Shown: piece after piece, positions 21,601 to 33,050 of the stretch
Position numbering within the stretch: the stretch's first letter is position 1
How the letters are laid out: every line of letters begins with the position of its first letter
From: Otatea glauca
Taxonomy: Eukaryota; Streptophyta; Magnoliopsida; Poales; Poaceae
Direction: 5' to 3'
Length of the DNA: 64,000 nucleotides
NCBI GenBank assembly: GCA_036346275.1
Contig: CM070725.1
Coordinates: 42,408,104-42,472,103, forward strand
Made by a program: the position numbers and the translations under genes
The notes under the pieces: model-generated
What the model was told of the DNA's origin: nothing
The model's database searches: none
Seen by the model: the letters and a program-made list of their open reading frames with translations, nothing else

Positions 21601-24600
21601 TGGAAGGAGTACAGTTGATGAGTCAAGTTTGACAGGTGAACCTATGCCTCTAACAAAGATAGCAGGGGTATGTTTCTCTAACCACCTAATACTTTCTTAA
21701 TGTGGAGACTGGTGTCATTTTGATCACTGAATTCGAGTAAAAGCTCGGCATTAGTATCTATGCTGTGTGCTACATAATGAATAATGATGATTCCTTGTTT
21801 CCTTTGTTAGGCAGAAGTGTCAGCGGGGAGCATTAACTTAAATGGTAAACTCACAGTTGAAGTTAGAAGACCTGGTGGTGAGACTGTCATGTCTGACATA
21901 CTTCACTTAGTGGAAGAAGCACAGACAAGGGAGGCCCCTGTTCAACGATTGGCTGACAAGGTATATACATCTTTGCATGTGGAAACTGAGACCAGCTCTA
22001 CTAAAACTAGTAGTTTAGTGTTAGTATCTGATGTAGTTCTCAATTATGCTTTTTATCATGCCGTTCATCTCAATTATTCTCACATTCATATGATCGCTAA
22101 TATTGTTGCATGTAGATAACATGCTCAACATTAGTCCATGAGTTCCACACATGGACCCTTTTTGTGGACTAAGTAATTATAGAAGATGCCCCCATTGACC
22201 ACTTTCTATAATATTTATTTCCATTAGGTAATATCCAAAATAGCCTATTCTTTGTAATTTTAATTTATAAGTGTATCAGTTTACTCGACACCAGCCTGTT
22301 ATTCTTACTTATGTTCAAAATGTAACTTGGTTCAGACGTTCAGTGCAATATCCACTGTGTCAAGTTTCTGATCAATGGAAATATTGGCTCCATTATCTAT
22401 TATATTATCAGTACTACCTCTTTTGTAGCTTATGGATTTTTTTTTACTCTCCTGTACTGTATCCTGGGTAATGCTGGTGTGTCATGGATGATGTTGGTGG
22501 TGTATTCCTGTGTTCAGGTTTAGTGACAAACTGACAATCTTATAGAGCTTTCCTGTACCATACCATAACCTTAATTAGTCATAATTTTACTGTATGATTC
22601 AATATGTCATTTTTCAATCACTACAGGTTGCAGGGAACTTTACGTATGGAGTTATGGCCCTTTCTGCTGCTACTTATATGTTCTGGAGTATTTTTGGTTC
22701 ACAACTTGTACCTGCTGCTATCCAGCATGGAAGTGCAATGTCTATGGCTTTGCAACTTTCTTGCAGTGTTCTGGTATGATATGAGGACCATATGTTTAAT
22801 GCCCTTATCCTGCCTAGTGCCTATTTACTTTGAAAGAAGGCTAAAGATTTTGCTAAAGCTAGTATATGGAGAAGTGCACATTCTCGTTCGAAAATGAGGT
22901 TGTATTGAGAAAAAACAATGTTCTGATTCCAAATGCAGCTATTGTGCTTGAATCTAAACAGGCTTTACATAAAGAAAAGGTGGTTTTTGCGTGAAATGCA
23001 GGGATATTATTGTATTTGATTTGTATTATGATTCAAATTTCAAAATAAGTTTCTTATAGAGGACAAACAAGACTATAAGGGTATAATTGAATGAATCATG
23101 CATTCATGCTTTTAGTTTCATGTGCGTCATGAAGAGTTTAGTTGCATAGGTGTAGCTGCCAGAAGGTCCACATGTATATGTACAACTGACTAGCAACGTT
23201 GAATGTTAAATTATGATTTTTCATTTATGCTAATTTGGTTCCTCCTTGCCTGCAATGTACACGTATTTTTCACTGAAGGAAAAAAATAATTCCCACTTTG
23301 CTCATTATTTGAAGTCTAATTTATACATAACGAGCCCAATTTCTTCAATAGCTAGCTACTAATATTGGTCTTCATGTTCAGGTAATTGCTTGCCCATGTG
23401 CTCTTGGACTTGCCACACCCACTGCTGTGCTGGTAAGGAAGTAGGAACAAAGGATATGACCCTTTTTTTGCCTGAATAAACAATCTATCAATATTTATCA
23501 AGATATCATGTTTCCAGGTCGGGACTTCATTAGGTGCAACGAGAGGACTTCTTTTACGTGGTGGGGATGTTTTAGAGAAGTTCTCAGAAGTTGATGCCAT
23601 TGTGTTTGACAAGACTGGAACTTTAACAATCGGGAAACCTGTAGTGACTAAAGTAATAGCTTCTCACAGCCAGGGAGATGTAAATACAAAGTTAAGTGGT
23701 TCTTATGTACTTCTCTGACTTTGTATATCGTATTTAATCACTTTGGAATGTTGTACTTGAATATAATATGTTGCATTGAACTAGGTTCATATTCTTATTT
23801 AACTACTTTTTACTTCCCATTTGATTGAAATTCTGTGCAAAATATACCGGCGAATAGGATAGGCTACTCTGCATTTGGTAGTGTACTATCGTGGATAATG
23901 TGTTCCATGTAAACCTTAAGTTGTTAGATGAAACTTATGCATATAATGCAGTAATGCAACCTCAGCTTTGGCATTGAAGTTTATTTCTGAGACCTTCCTG
24001 TTGATAAACTGCATTTGCCTCATCAGGAATTGCTGGAACACTGAATGGACAGAATGTGACATTCTGAGTTTTGCTGCCGGAGTAGAATCGAATACAAACC
24101 ACCCGCTTGGAAAAGCCATCATGGAAGCTGCCCGGGCCGCCAATTGCCTCGATATGAAGGTAGTTACAGCAGAAGTGCACTGTTAATGTGAGCTAAAATA
24201 ACCACAGTATGAACTAACTGGGTATTGCACAAGCAAATACAAGGCTGTTTCAGGATAACTGTTTTTCTACTTGAATTGAAATCATGTCTGCTGAACTGAA
24301 ATCTTGTTAAGTCAATAATAGGTTGTTTCCCACTCTTGCACCAGAGTTGAAGTGAAAACAAACATTTCACACCCTTTGCCAGCTAACTTGACATATTGTT
24401 TTCTGTTTCTTAATGGTATTATGATGAAATGAGGTCATCTAGTTGATATTTCTATTTCACCACACTATTTATTCCCCATTACAGTTGCAAATTTGAATTG
24501 CTCTTAACATTTATGCTCTTTGCCCATGTGTGCCATCACAGGCAAAAGATGGATCATTCATGGAAGAACCAGGTTCTGGTGCTGTGGCTACCATCGCTGA

Positions 24601-27600
24601 GAAAAAGGTTTCTGTTGGGACATTAGACTGGATTAGGAGGTACAAATGAATAATTTATTCTGCAATCATGCTAAATAAGCCCTGTCCTTTCACATAAAAA
24701 AGTTTTTAAAATTGTCTCCTCTTTCCACTATCTGATCTGTTACAAGTCACAACTATCTTATATGCGGATCAAACCTCAAGATGAGATTTTAGTCCGTAGA
24801 CAGCCCGATCTTTCGTGGTGGAATTGCAGAAAGTATGAAGATGGCTATCCCACAACCCAATCTGGGTTAGAAAGATTTGCGGAACAAGAGATCGAACCCA
24901 AGCACCTAAGTACTTGATCTCGCTCTCAAGAACAAGCCCTAATCTACTTGCACAGGATGTCAAGTTTTTAACAAGAACTTGCAAACTCGATAACAGGGGT
25001 TGGACCCCAATGGCACACAGCCAAAACTCTCACACGGTGATTTAATTCATCATAAAACTCTGGTTTACAAGGACGCACGACATGCCTTTATACAGGCTAC
25101 AAGGACTCACGGCTTAAGGCCTAAAACTTACACACGTAGACCAAGACCCACGCACACGTTAAAAGAAAATGAAAATAAACGAACTAAATAATCTCTTGAT
25201 CTGGGCATGGCTCATGGTTGTATTAATGGGTCAGATGCACTTGGGTCTGGCCATCCTTGGACGTGTAGGGTGCAACTTATTTTCATATCACACAGATATT
25301 ATGTTCCCTGTAATCTATCTCCTCTCAGTTTGGAATTTGTAAGTTTGTTTGGCGGAAATCCTCTTTGGCACGTGAAAGGAAATATGCAATACTTGGACTC
25401 CTGCTGCAGATAACGTAAAGTAAAAATAGGAGATTTTAAATACTCCTTCGCGTGGCACACCCTGCATGCATGGACTCCTTTGTGCGGCACACCCTGCATA
25501 CTTGGACTCCTGCATGCATGCAGATTGCGTGCATATAGAACCTGCAAAATAACCAGTGTGAGCCTTTTCTATTTTCTTGTGCATGCAATTCTTCCTCCTG
25601 TTGTACTTTTCCTTGCACGAAGGCACACTTCCCTCCTGATTTCTTTGCATGGCTTCATGCATCCCTTTCTTCCATTAAATATGCGTGTGCACAATCACAA
25701 TCAGAAGAATAGCATGCATACATGTATTTGGTTGTAGCTAATGCCGTATCAGTTTTTCTCAGTTCTAGCAATACAAATTGGTTTGGAGCATTACAACAAT
25801 TTTCTGCTCCACTCCACTCCACTAGCTCTTTGTTATGTACAATTGTATGTTGCAACATGGAACTCTGTTCACTAGTAAGAACTACAATGTTTCAGGCATG
25901 GTACTGTTCACAACCCATTTTCAGAAGCAGAAAATGTTGGCCAATCTGTTGCATATGTAGCAGTGGATGGTACTCTAGCTGGTCTTATTTGTTTCGAGGA
26001 TAAGCTCAGAGAAGATTCTCATCAAGTTATTGAGACCCTATCTAAGCAAGGAATCGGTGTGTATATGTTATCTGGGGACAAGAAAAGTGCTGCTATGAAT
26101 GTGGCCTCAATTGTTGGTATACAGGAAGACAAGGTTATATCAATTGATTTTTTCTTTGTTGATGTGGCAATTCTGCTCGTGTGAATTTTTACTTTATCCA
26201 GTTTGCTGTAGCAAAGCTGCAAGTGTTCTGTAATATATGCATCAGTACCAGAATGAACATGTTAAGGGTGTCTAGCTGTCTCTTCCGCTGCTATCTGGCT
26301 CCAATTATGCAATTTCTGTACATCTTAGGAGGTGCACTGAAATGATGCTTTTCCAATAATTTTAGGATCCTAATGCTGCAGAAATTTTACTTTTTATTAT
26401 ATTGAATTACCCGAAAATATAATTCATTTGTCATCTAGTTAACACATGTACCTTTGTAGGAAGTAGGAACTATTCCATATATCTTTGCTTTTAATATTTA
26501 TGGATATCTTGCAGCAAACTGAAGGGCTTGAATATGTATATTTACCCCATATGTTATTCTCCATTTCATATCTCCATGCACTTGAAAATGATTCCTGTTT
26601 TCACCGAAACAAACATGTCTGGTTCCCCTTTTTATTTTATTAAAAGGAAAACACCATTCAGAGATAACAGAGTGTAGATCCAACCCGATATCTAAAATAT
26701 GAAAATAAGTGGCAGCAGGCTCGCTGATATGTGAATATAAAGATCTTTCTGATTGACAAAAATTCAACCACAAAAGGCAACACGATTAAGATGGTTCTTT
26801 TATATTGGTTTCATTAGGATTTCTTTTATTAGCATGATTTGTTTATTCTTTTTTTCCTTGCCAGTATGATTTGCTTATTTTTGTACATAACCAAATGTGT
26901 ATCAGGTGATTGCTGAAGTTAAGCCACATGAGAAAAAGAAGTTCATATCTGAACTTCAGAAAGAGCACAAGCTAGTAGCCATGGTTGGTGATGGCATTAA
27001 TGATGCTGCAGCACTAGCTTCAGCTGATGTTGGAATTGCAATGGGTGGAGGTGTTGGTGCAGCTAGTGATGTATCTTCAGTTGTGCTTATGGGTAATAGG
27101 TTATCTCAGGTAATTACATTCAGTACAGTTTGGAATTTGCTGGAGCAAACCAAGCATAACATATTGCCATGGTGTATTGACTATTTTACATACGTGATAT
27201 TGATGTCAAAGCCATTCAATTTCCTTTCCCTCTTCAGTATCATCTTTCTTTTTCCTACAAAAAACACTGCTGTGATGGTTCTCCTGTTGATGCAGCTTGT
27301 TGATGCTTTAGAGTTGAGTAAAGAGACCATGAGGACAGTGAAGCAAAATCTTTGGTGGGCTTTTCTGTATAACATTGTACGGTTCCATTTCTCTCTTTGA
27401 CTTGTCTTTTCGTTTCCTTGAAACAGACTAGATTAAAAAAGTGATGTTTATTTTGCTAGTTTTCATTATTTTGAATTTAGAAATGGCATGGAAAAGTTAA
27501 ACAATGTGTTATGTAATATGTACGAATTGTATGTGTAATGTCTGTTATATCTCAAATGTGGCATCAACTAATCATGTTGTTGGACCTGAATTTTAAGAAA

Positions 27601-27954
27601 GTTAATCTTCATATATTATCAACTTTGGATTAGAAGTATACTACCTGTTCTGACTTGTGCTTGCACGGCCTCATATAATTAAGCACCTTGCAGGTTGGAC
27701 TGCCCATAGCTGCTGGAGCATTGCTGCCAGTTACGGGTACGATACTGACTCCATCGATAGCTGGAGCTCTAATGGGTTTTAGTTCGGTCGGCGTGATGGC
27801 CAATTCATTGCTTTTGAGGGTGAGGTTGAGTTCAAGGCAGAAGCTTATGGACCATTTCCAGTCCAGGCAAGAGCCACTCAAGACCATTTCTGATGCCCTA
27901 CCAGATACTACTGATGAGGCAGGGAAAAGCTATCCATCAAAATGGAGTACCTAA
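18680..27954 (+). CDS. PAA1: Plastid copper-transporting P1B-type ATPase (PAA1/HMA6 type)
   Basis: Seventeen exons splice to 2862 bp (953 aa): 18680-19114, 19422-19475, 19576-19729, 20341-20415, 20524-20801, 21068-21298, 21569-21667, 21811-21960, 22627-22773, 23382-23432, 23518-23690, 24027-24159, 24542-24639, 25896-26133, 26906-27109, 27296-27376, 27694-27954. All junctions are GT-AG and stay in frame. Order: Ala/Ser/Arg-rich plastid transit peptide and Gly-rich linker (residues about 1-130), heavy-metal domain with GMSCGGC (Cys149, Cys152), membrane helices, TGE (431-433), CPC (545-547), DKTGT with phosphorylated Asp589, HP (641-642), GDGIND (800-805), then the YN and MGFSS segments typical of Cu(I)-selective P1B-1 pumps. 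PAA1 moves copper across the chloroplast envelope for plastocyanin and Cu/Zn-SOD. PAA1 rather than thylakoid PAA2 is chosen from the Gly-rich N-terminus and near line-by-line similarity. Length matches the family. It looks intact. Confidence 0.95.
24740..25300. other. Likely transposon-derived insertion in PAA1 intron 13
   Basis: Intron 13 (24640-25895) is the longest of the gene and contains a block of different composition that resembles LTR or processed repeat sequence. No terminal repeats or target duplication were found, so the family and edges are uncertain. Around 25455-25515 there are direct repeats of a GCACACCCTGCAT / TGGACTCCT block. Confidence 0.35.
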
Positions 27955-28635
27955 CTGATTTGTTCAAGTATCTTTGACATGCTCATTTCTTCATGATGGT
28001 TTGATTCTAAATTAGTAGGTCACAGGAGATACACATCGGTGTTGCGCCGCTGCTGGCTCCCCAATAATACCTAATCCTCTGAGACTGTATGTGATGTAAT
28101 CTCTCTTGGACATCCATTCAATCACAAGTCCAACAAATCAAACAGATAAAACATGGACTAGGGGAGTAAAGCTGCTGAGAGTCGGTCTCTCTCTCTCTCT
28201 TGTATGGTACTGGACTACTCTACTACGTTGCATTCTACAATCAAATAGAGGCAATTGATTGGGTTCAGCCTTCTCTCTTTTCCTATACTTCTTTTACCTC
28301 CTGTTCTTCTCTGCTCTGCTCTATAGCTTGTTGTTCCTCAGTTCAAGTAGAACTACCGACAAAATTGACACGACGGGGCACGCGGGATGCAAATGCTTAT
28401 CGTGGTTCTTGTCTTGCTGGGGGACGTGTTAATGATTACTTAGTTCATTCTCAGTTGCAAGAATCTTAGTAACTTGTATTTATTGCGATAAGTACAAATT
28501 GCATGTATAGTTGCATACTGCCGTCCGCGTTGTTTTGTGAGGATGTTTTCTGCGCAACCTTGTTTCTTCTACACATGATTCAAAACGTGACTAGACTTAG
28601 CCACCGATACAGCTCGATGTACGCGTGCGGTGGGT
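27955..28635 (+). other. 3' flank of PAA1-type gene
   Basis: Presumed 3' UTR and downstream sequence, including a (CT)n run near 28186-28200. No other gene recognised before the MULE border. Confidence 0.5.
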
Positions 28636-28643
28636 ATTTGGTT

Positions 28644-28925
28644 GGTAAAATTTCAAATACAGTCAACTTTATACCCTGTAATATCAGTTTGAGGCAACTT
28701 TATTACGTATTTTTCAAAGTGATGTCAATACTCGGCATGTGACGCGACGGCAGGCCATAGCCGGCATGTGATGTGCCGGTCACATGCCGGCTATGGCATA
28801 GCCGGCGCATCAAATGTCGGCTATGGCCTGGCCCGGCCGATCGCGTCGCGCGTGAAGGTGATTTGCATGCTGCTGGTCGCGTCGCGCGTGAAGATGCTTT
28901 GCATGCATGCTTTGCTTTGATCTGA
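28644..28925 (+). repeat. MULE left terminal inverted repeat
   Basis: Begins GGTAAAATTTCAAATACAGT and aligns, with small indels, to the reverse complement of 46688-~46385. It contains a 17-bp perfect palindrome arm pair (28755-28771 with 28780-28796, starting CCATAGCCGG) and then CG-rich TCGCGTCGCGCGTGAAG repeats. Confidence 0.88.
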
Positions 28926-29711
28926 AGCCTCTCGTCGCGTCAATCCTTGTCTGTCTGCACGTTTGAACTTCCTGTGAATTGAGTAGGGCAAGAAACAATT
29001 ATTGCTGCTAGTTGCAGCATGGCTTGATTAAGTAAATTATTTCTGGTTGACCACTGTCATACGGATTACACACTTAATTACTTAGTCTACCGAACCACTT
29101 TTACGTAGCTAGCACATTTCTCGCATGATCGGGAATAAAAAAATGTGTTAAGAATAAAAGATGGCGTTAATCGGGGGTGGGGTAGGGGTGGCGAGGCGGC
29201 GGGGAAAAATTGTAGGACTCCATGGATATTGAAAAATTTCCAAAATATTTGTGGAGGTTCGTGACACATCAATGATATTTTCATAAAAATTTCGGTTGAC
29301 AAGTTAATTTTAACCGAACGAAAAATGACACACGCTGACAAGTTAATTTTAACTGAACGAAAAATGAAACAAATCATATTAGAAAATTTTGAAATTTTTT
29401 GTCTATGGTTATGATGCATCATTAATATTCCCATAAAATTTTCTGATGATGGACAAGTTGTATGAATTTATTAAAATATAGACAGTGCTACTACTCTGAG
29501 CAAAGCAAAGCTGGCAAAAATGAAGGAAATGAAAAATGGTACAAACCACTTTAGAAAATTTTGAAATTTTTGTGTATGGGCGCGTGCAGACAGAGGAGAA
29601 ACCGGGTGCATGCAGAGAGAAGAAATCGGGTGCATGCATGAAAACCAAAGAATGAAATTTTATTTCTGTAAATGTTTTTTCGGCCGATTTTGCTTTTGTA
29701 GGTTACTAATA

Positions 29712-29751
<40 letters not shown>

Positions 29752-30031
29752 GTTAGACTACGTATAATTTGTTTTCGAAAATATACAGTTACGACAAAAT
29801 TCTAGTAATTCAGTGCGCCAAATTTGACGACAAATCTTAGTAAATTATTGAATAAAACCCGACATTGATATTACGAAGTGCAGAGATACAATATAGGTAT
29901 ATGCCTTAGAGAATTCATAAAACTGAGATACAACATAGGTATACATGCCTTAGAGAATTCGTAAAACTGGGATACAATGTGTTCCATAGGTATATGCCTC
30001 TGGTGAAGGACTAAGTGACAATCCATTCATT
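28926..30031. other. MULE interior without a gene
   Basis: AT-rich. Contains an imperfect internal duplication (about 29220-29350 and 29340-29460, sharing ACAAGTTAATTTTAAC) and an (AT)n run at about 29715-29746. No coding domain seen. Confidence 0.5.
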
Positions 30032-31015
30032 TTATGGCCATGGTTGTCGGAATAGACGGTCAAAACAAGGATAATCGTATATTGGTGGCAGACGGGGTAC
30101 TACATATGGATACCTCAGAGGGCTTGATGGAATATTATCGTCAGGATTTGGAGGACTCCGAGGACGTAAGGTTCGTGGGCTAGGTGGCATGAAATCATCC
30201 TCATCATTGTCATTTGTATGGTTATGAGGTAGACCTCTTGCAGTGCTGGTCGAACGTCCTCTTGCATTGTTTCTTGAACGGCCTGTTGTAGTAGTGCTTG
30301 AACGGCCTGTTGTGGTAGTGCTTGAACGTCGAGGTCTAGGTGATACGAAATCGTCATCATCATCGTCCTCATCATTTGCAAGGCCCCCTCCGGTGGTGGT
30401 TGAACGTCCTCTTGAACTTGATGCTGCATCAGTACTAGGTCGACCTCTACACCTCAAGCTAGATCCTCTTCTGCGTCTTCTGCATGAACCAGGCATCACA
30501 CCCCCGCCGAAGAGCATATACATCACAAAGAATTCTGGGATATCTTTGTTCAGCAAATCTTTATCCTCCGGGAATGACTAACACACAAGAAGAGCATACA
30601 AATAAGTGAACTTATGGATTATGGTAAAAAGATTAGTAGGGTGAACAAATAGGAAATAACTAACCTTAATATGCTCTGCATACTGATCGGGCAGCATCAT
30701 TACCCTGTAAAGTCTCGTAGAGAAACCGATGCGTGAAGGGTGGTCGGCTAGTTCGCACACCTCGAAATACCTTTGACGCCACCCATGCAAGTGCGCCTTG
30801 AGGTCATCAGAGGTCACAAGGTTCAGGCCAGTGGTTGTCACGTTATGCCTCGATAATATCGGACGCCACTCTTGCAATTTGGACACCACTGTACTTAGGT
30901 TCTCCTCCTTGAACGGATCATCCTTCCCATTACGCGTAACCTTCAACGTGTAATGAAGGGCTACGCTGCTCATATCAGGCGTCCACGAGAATGCTCTGCT
31001 AGAGGATCTAGCCAT
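30032..31015 (-). CDS. Myb/SANT-like DNA-binding domain protein, MULE cargo
   Basis: Two exons, 31015-30665 and 30577-30032, joined at GTTAGT...TTAG, give 298 residues in one frame. Residues about 8-120 follow the Myb/SANT-like pattern known from Harbinger-associated and L10-interacting MYB-type plant proteins: an initial WTPDMS, a DPFKEENLSTVV helix, a HLHGWRQRYFEVCEL helix, a YRVMMLPDQYAEHIK segment and a LLNKDIPEFFVMYMLFGG end. Residues about 140-260 are low complexity (Arg/Ser/Thr-rich, acidic DEDDDDDDF stretch, duplicated TTTTGRS). The frame is intact although neighbouring MULE genes are broken. Role inferred: DNA-binding helper or hitch-hiking host-type gene; not proven. Confidence 0.75.
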
Positions 31016-31062
31016 GGTGAAGGCAAGGAGTGGGAGGTGTGTATGTGTGCTTGCGATTTGGC

Positions 31063-31070
31063 CTTTTATA
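31063..31070 (-). promoter_or_regulatory. TATA box of the Myb/SANT-like gene
   Basis: TATAAAAG on the minus strand, 48 bp upstream of the ATG at 31015, in a GC-moderate leader. Confidence 0.6.
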
Positions 31071-31918
31071 GACTCGACGGGGTGGTGTGTGGACTAAGTG
31101 TTGGAACGTAACGTTCAAACGTGCGCATGCATAAACAAAACCATGGAGTGTGTAGTCAAGTCAGGCTGAAAAGGCAGTCATGCATGCAAGGTATCAGTAC
31201 TAATAAATATGTTGTGCATGAAAGGGTCACTTCAGAGTTAAAAGTAGGCAGTGAGTGGTCACTTCGGACTATGCGGTGTGCAGTTAGTGCGTACTGAGTC
31301 TATGTACTTATATATGTAAAAAAAATCTACACTCCTAAAAGTACATGTCCATCTACATCTATCTGTAATAAACATGTACATTCCCGAAAATATATTGTTT
31401 TCCTAAGAATATATATCTATGTAAATGTATCTGTACGAATCAAAAGCTGCACGACCTGTTACCCTCTGTTGGCCTGAGATGGGTAGTGATGTGTCACTTC
31501 ATGGTGTGTAGAGTGTTGTCGAATCAGTTTGACAAAGCTGACAACAACGTGCTGCCACATCGCATTGCGAAGACCGTGGTGTGCATCGTCTAATCGTCCA
31601 CTCTGAGAAAGCGTGCAGACGGACAACACATGAGTGATTTGACATGTACCAATAAATCGCCCGTGAGATTCCACATCGCCGATCTGAAGCGCAGCGTAGG
31701 GGACCAGCGGCGAGCAAGGCAAGAGCGAGGCGCAGCGCGAGGCCGGGGATGGGGCGCAGGTCCAGACACATGGCGGCCGGCGGGAGCGTGGTCACGTCGG
31801 GCCAGCTGTAAAATTGGTCGACTGGGCGACGCGCAGAGAAAATAGCCAGAGCAGCTTTGTAAGGACGATTACACAACTGTACAACAGCGTCTCTATCGGC
31901 AGCGAGTATGCACTGCCT
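31071..31918. other. Divergent intergenic region between MULE cargo genes
   Basis: About 1 kb separates two divergently oriented genes. A GC-rich stretch (31640-31810) has open frames on both strands with no domain. It could serve as a bidirectional promoter; that is inference. Confidence 0.4.
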
Positions 31919-31927
31919 CTATAAGTA
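31918..31927 (+). promoter_or_regulatory. Candidate TATA box of the GRF zinc-finger gene
   Basis: CTCTATAAGTA lies about 95 bp upstream of the ATG at 32018, a plausible TATA-to-ATG spacing. Confidence 0.5.
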
Positions 31928-32017
31928 GGCCTTCATACCAGCTCCGCTTGCACATATCCTCATCCTCATCCCATTCACATATCATCATCCTCATCCCATT
32001 CCTTGCCTCCAAAGGCC

Positions 32018-32545
32018 ATGTCTCAAACGGCAAGCTCAGGAAATCGGAGGGCCCGTGCGCTTGCCACCGCAAGGCAAGTCGATTGTCCTAATTGCCGTGT
32101 GCAATCTAATGTGTTCTACTCCAATACTGAGGCAAATACCGGCCGGGTGTTCTACAAATGCCCTTTTTTCTCCGTAATTGAAAAGTTCGTTTCCTCCCTT
32201 TTTCCTGTTGGACTTGTGTAGTTCTTTGGAGAGATCTCATTTCTTTGCACGGCCTAAAAGCATGTTAACCTCATCACGTAGGTTGGAGGGTGCTAATATT
32301 TCCAGTAGGTGGACACCATAGACACCTCGGTGGAGCGTGCAACAACCACAATACCACAGAGGATGCATCGTACTATGGAGGAGAGGATGGACCCTATGCT
32401 CGAGCAGAGGTTGAACATGCTGATGTTCAAGATGGACCGCATTTTAGATAATGTCAAATGGTTGGAGAAGATTGTGTGTGCGGCTGTCCATATTGTACTG
32501 GTAGCTATTCTTACGAAGTATTTGTTTCCTACAGAGGAGACATAG
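32018..32545 (+). CDS. Small GRF-type zinc-finger protein with C-terminal membrane helix, MULE cargo
   Basis: Exons 32018-32173 and 32309-32545 join in frame (GT at 32174, AG at 32307-32308) to give 130 residues. Residues 22-50 read DCPNC...GRVFYKCPFF, the GRF zinc-finger core with Cys23, Cys26 and Cys48. Then comes a basic/acidic helical segment (HRTMEERMDPMLEQRLNMLM) likely to coil, and a hydrophobic helix (VCAAVHIVLVAILTKYLF) at the C-terminus. The fourth metal ligand usually found just after the KCP core is not present, so a micro-exon may have been missed or the finger is incomplete. ATG at 32018 was chosen because the open frame upstream starts only with TTG. Similar small GRF proteins are frequent in grass genomes. 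Confidence 0.65.
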
Positions 32546-33050
32546 TTGGTCATGGATGTCCATTGAAGAGGTTTCCAGATATCATCTTTTGCTTTGTTAA
32601 CCGATGTATAAGTCGATTAGGTGCCATCGCTTTCAGCTTTTCAGCCAAATTTCACTACTCGTGGCATCTTTTTCATGGTAATATAAGCCTTTCCGGCATC
32701 CCGTAAAATACCGTGTCCAAAGCGTAAATAGTCATGGAATAGCTCAAAAATATTTTCTGATATCTGTACTAACGTAATCTGCAAAATTATTTTATTTCTT
32801 ACCTGCTTTGCATATAAATATTGTCACAACAAATACCCTAAATGACCACAAACTGGACATATTTCATAACACTAGCGAGTTAAGGCTTGCTTGGCTTTTG
32901 GCGTGGTGAGGACGGGTCACATGGTAGCGCTGCATGCAGGCGAATCTAATTGTGCGGGATTATCTTGAGAAGGCAGATAACACATAAGAACATAAGAATA
33001 GTTTGAGCAAATAACAACTCAAAAGACTGCTTAGTTTATATTACATTATA
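32546..33050. other. MULE interior, no gene
   Basis: AT-rich 3' flank of the GRF gene and of the converging PMD gene. Nothing recognised. Confidence 0.5.

Noticed and set aside
32003..32020. Upstream start of the GRF gene at 32003
   Set aside because: The codon there is TTG; the in-frame ATG at 32018 matches the family start MSQ/MSS.
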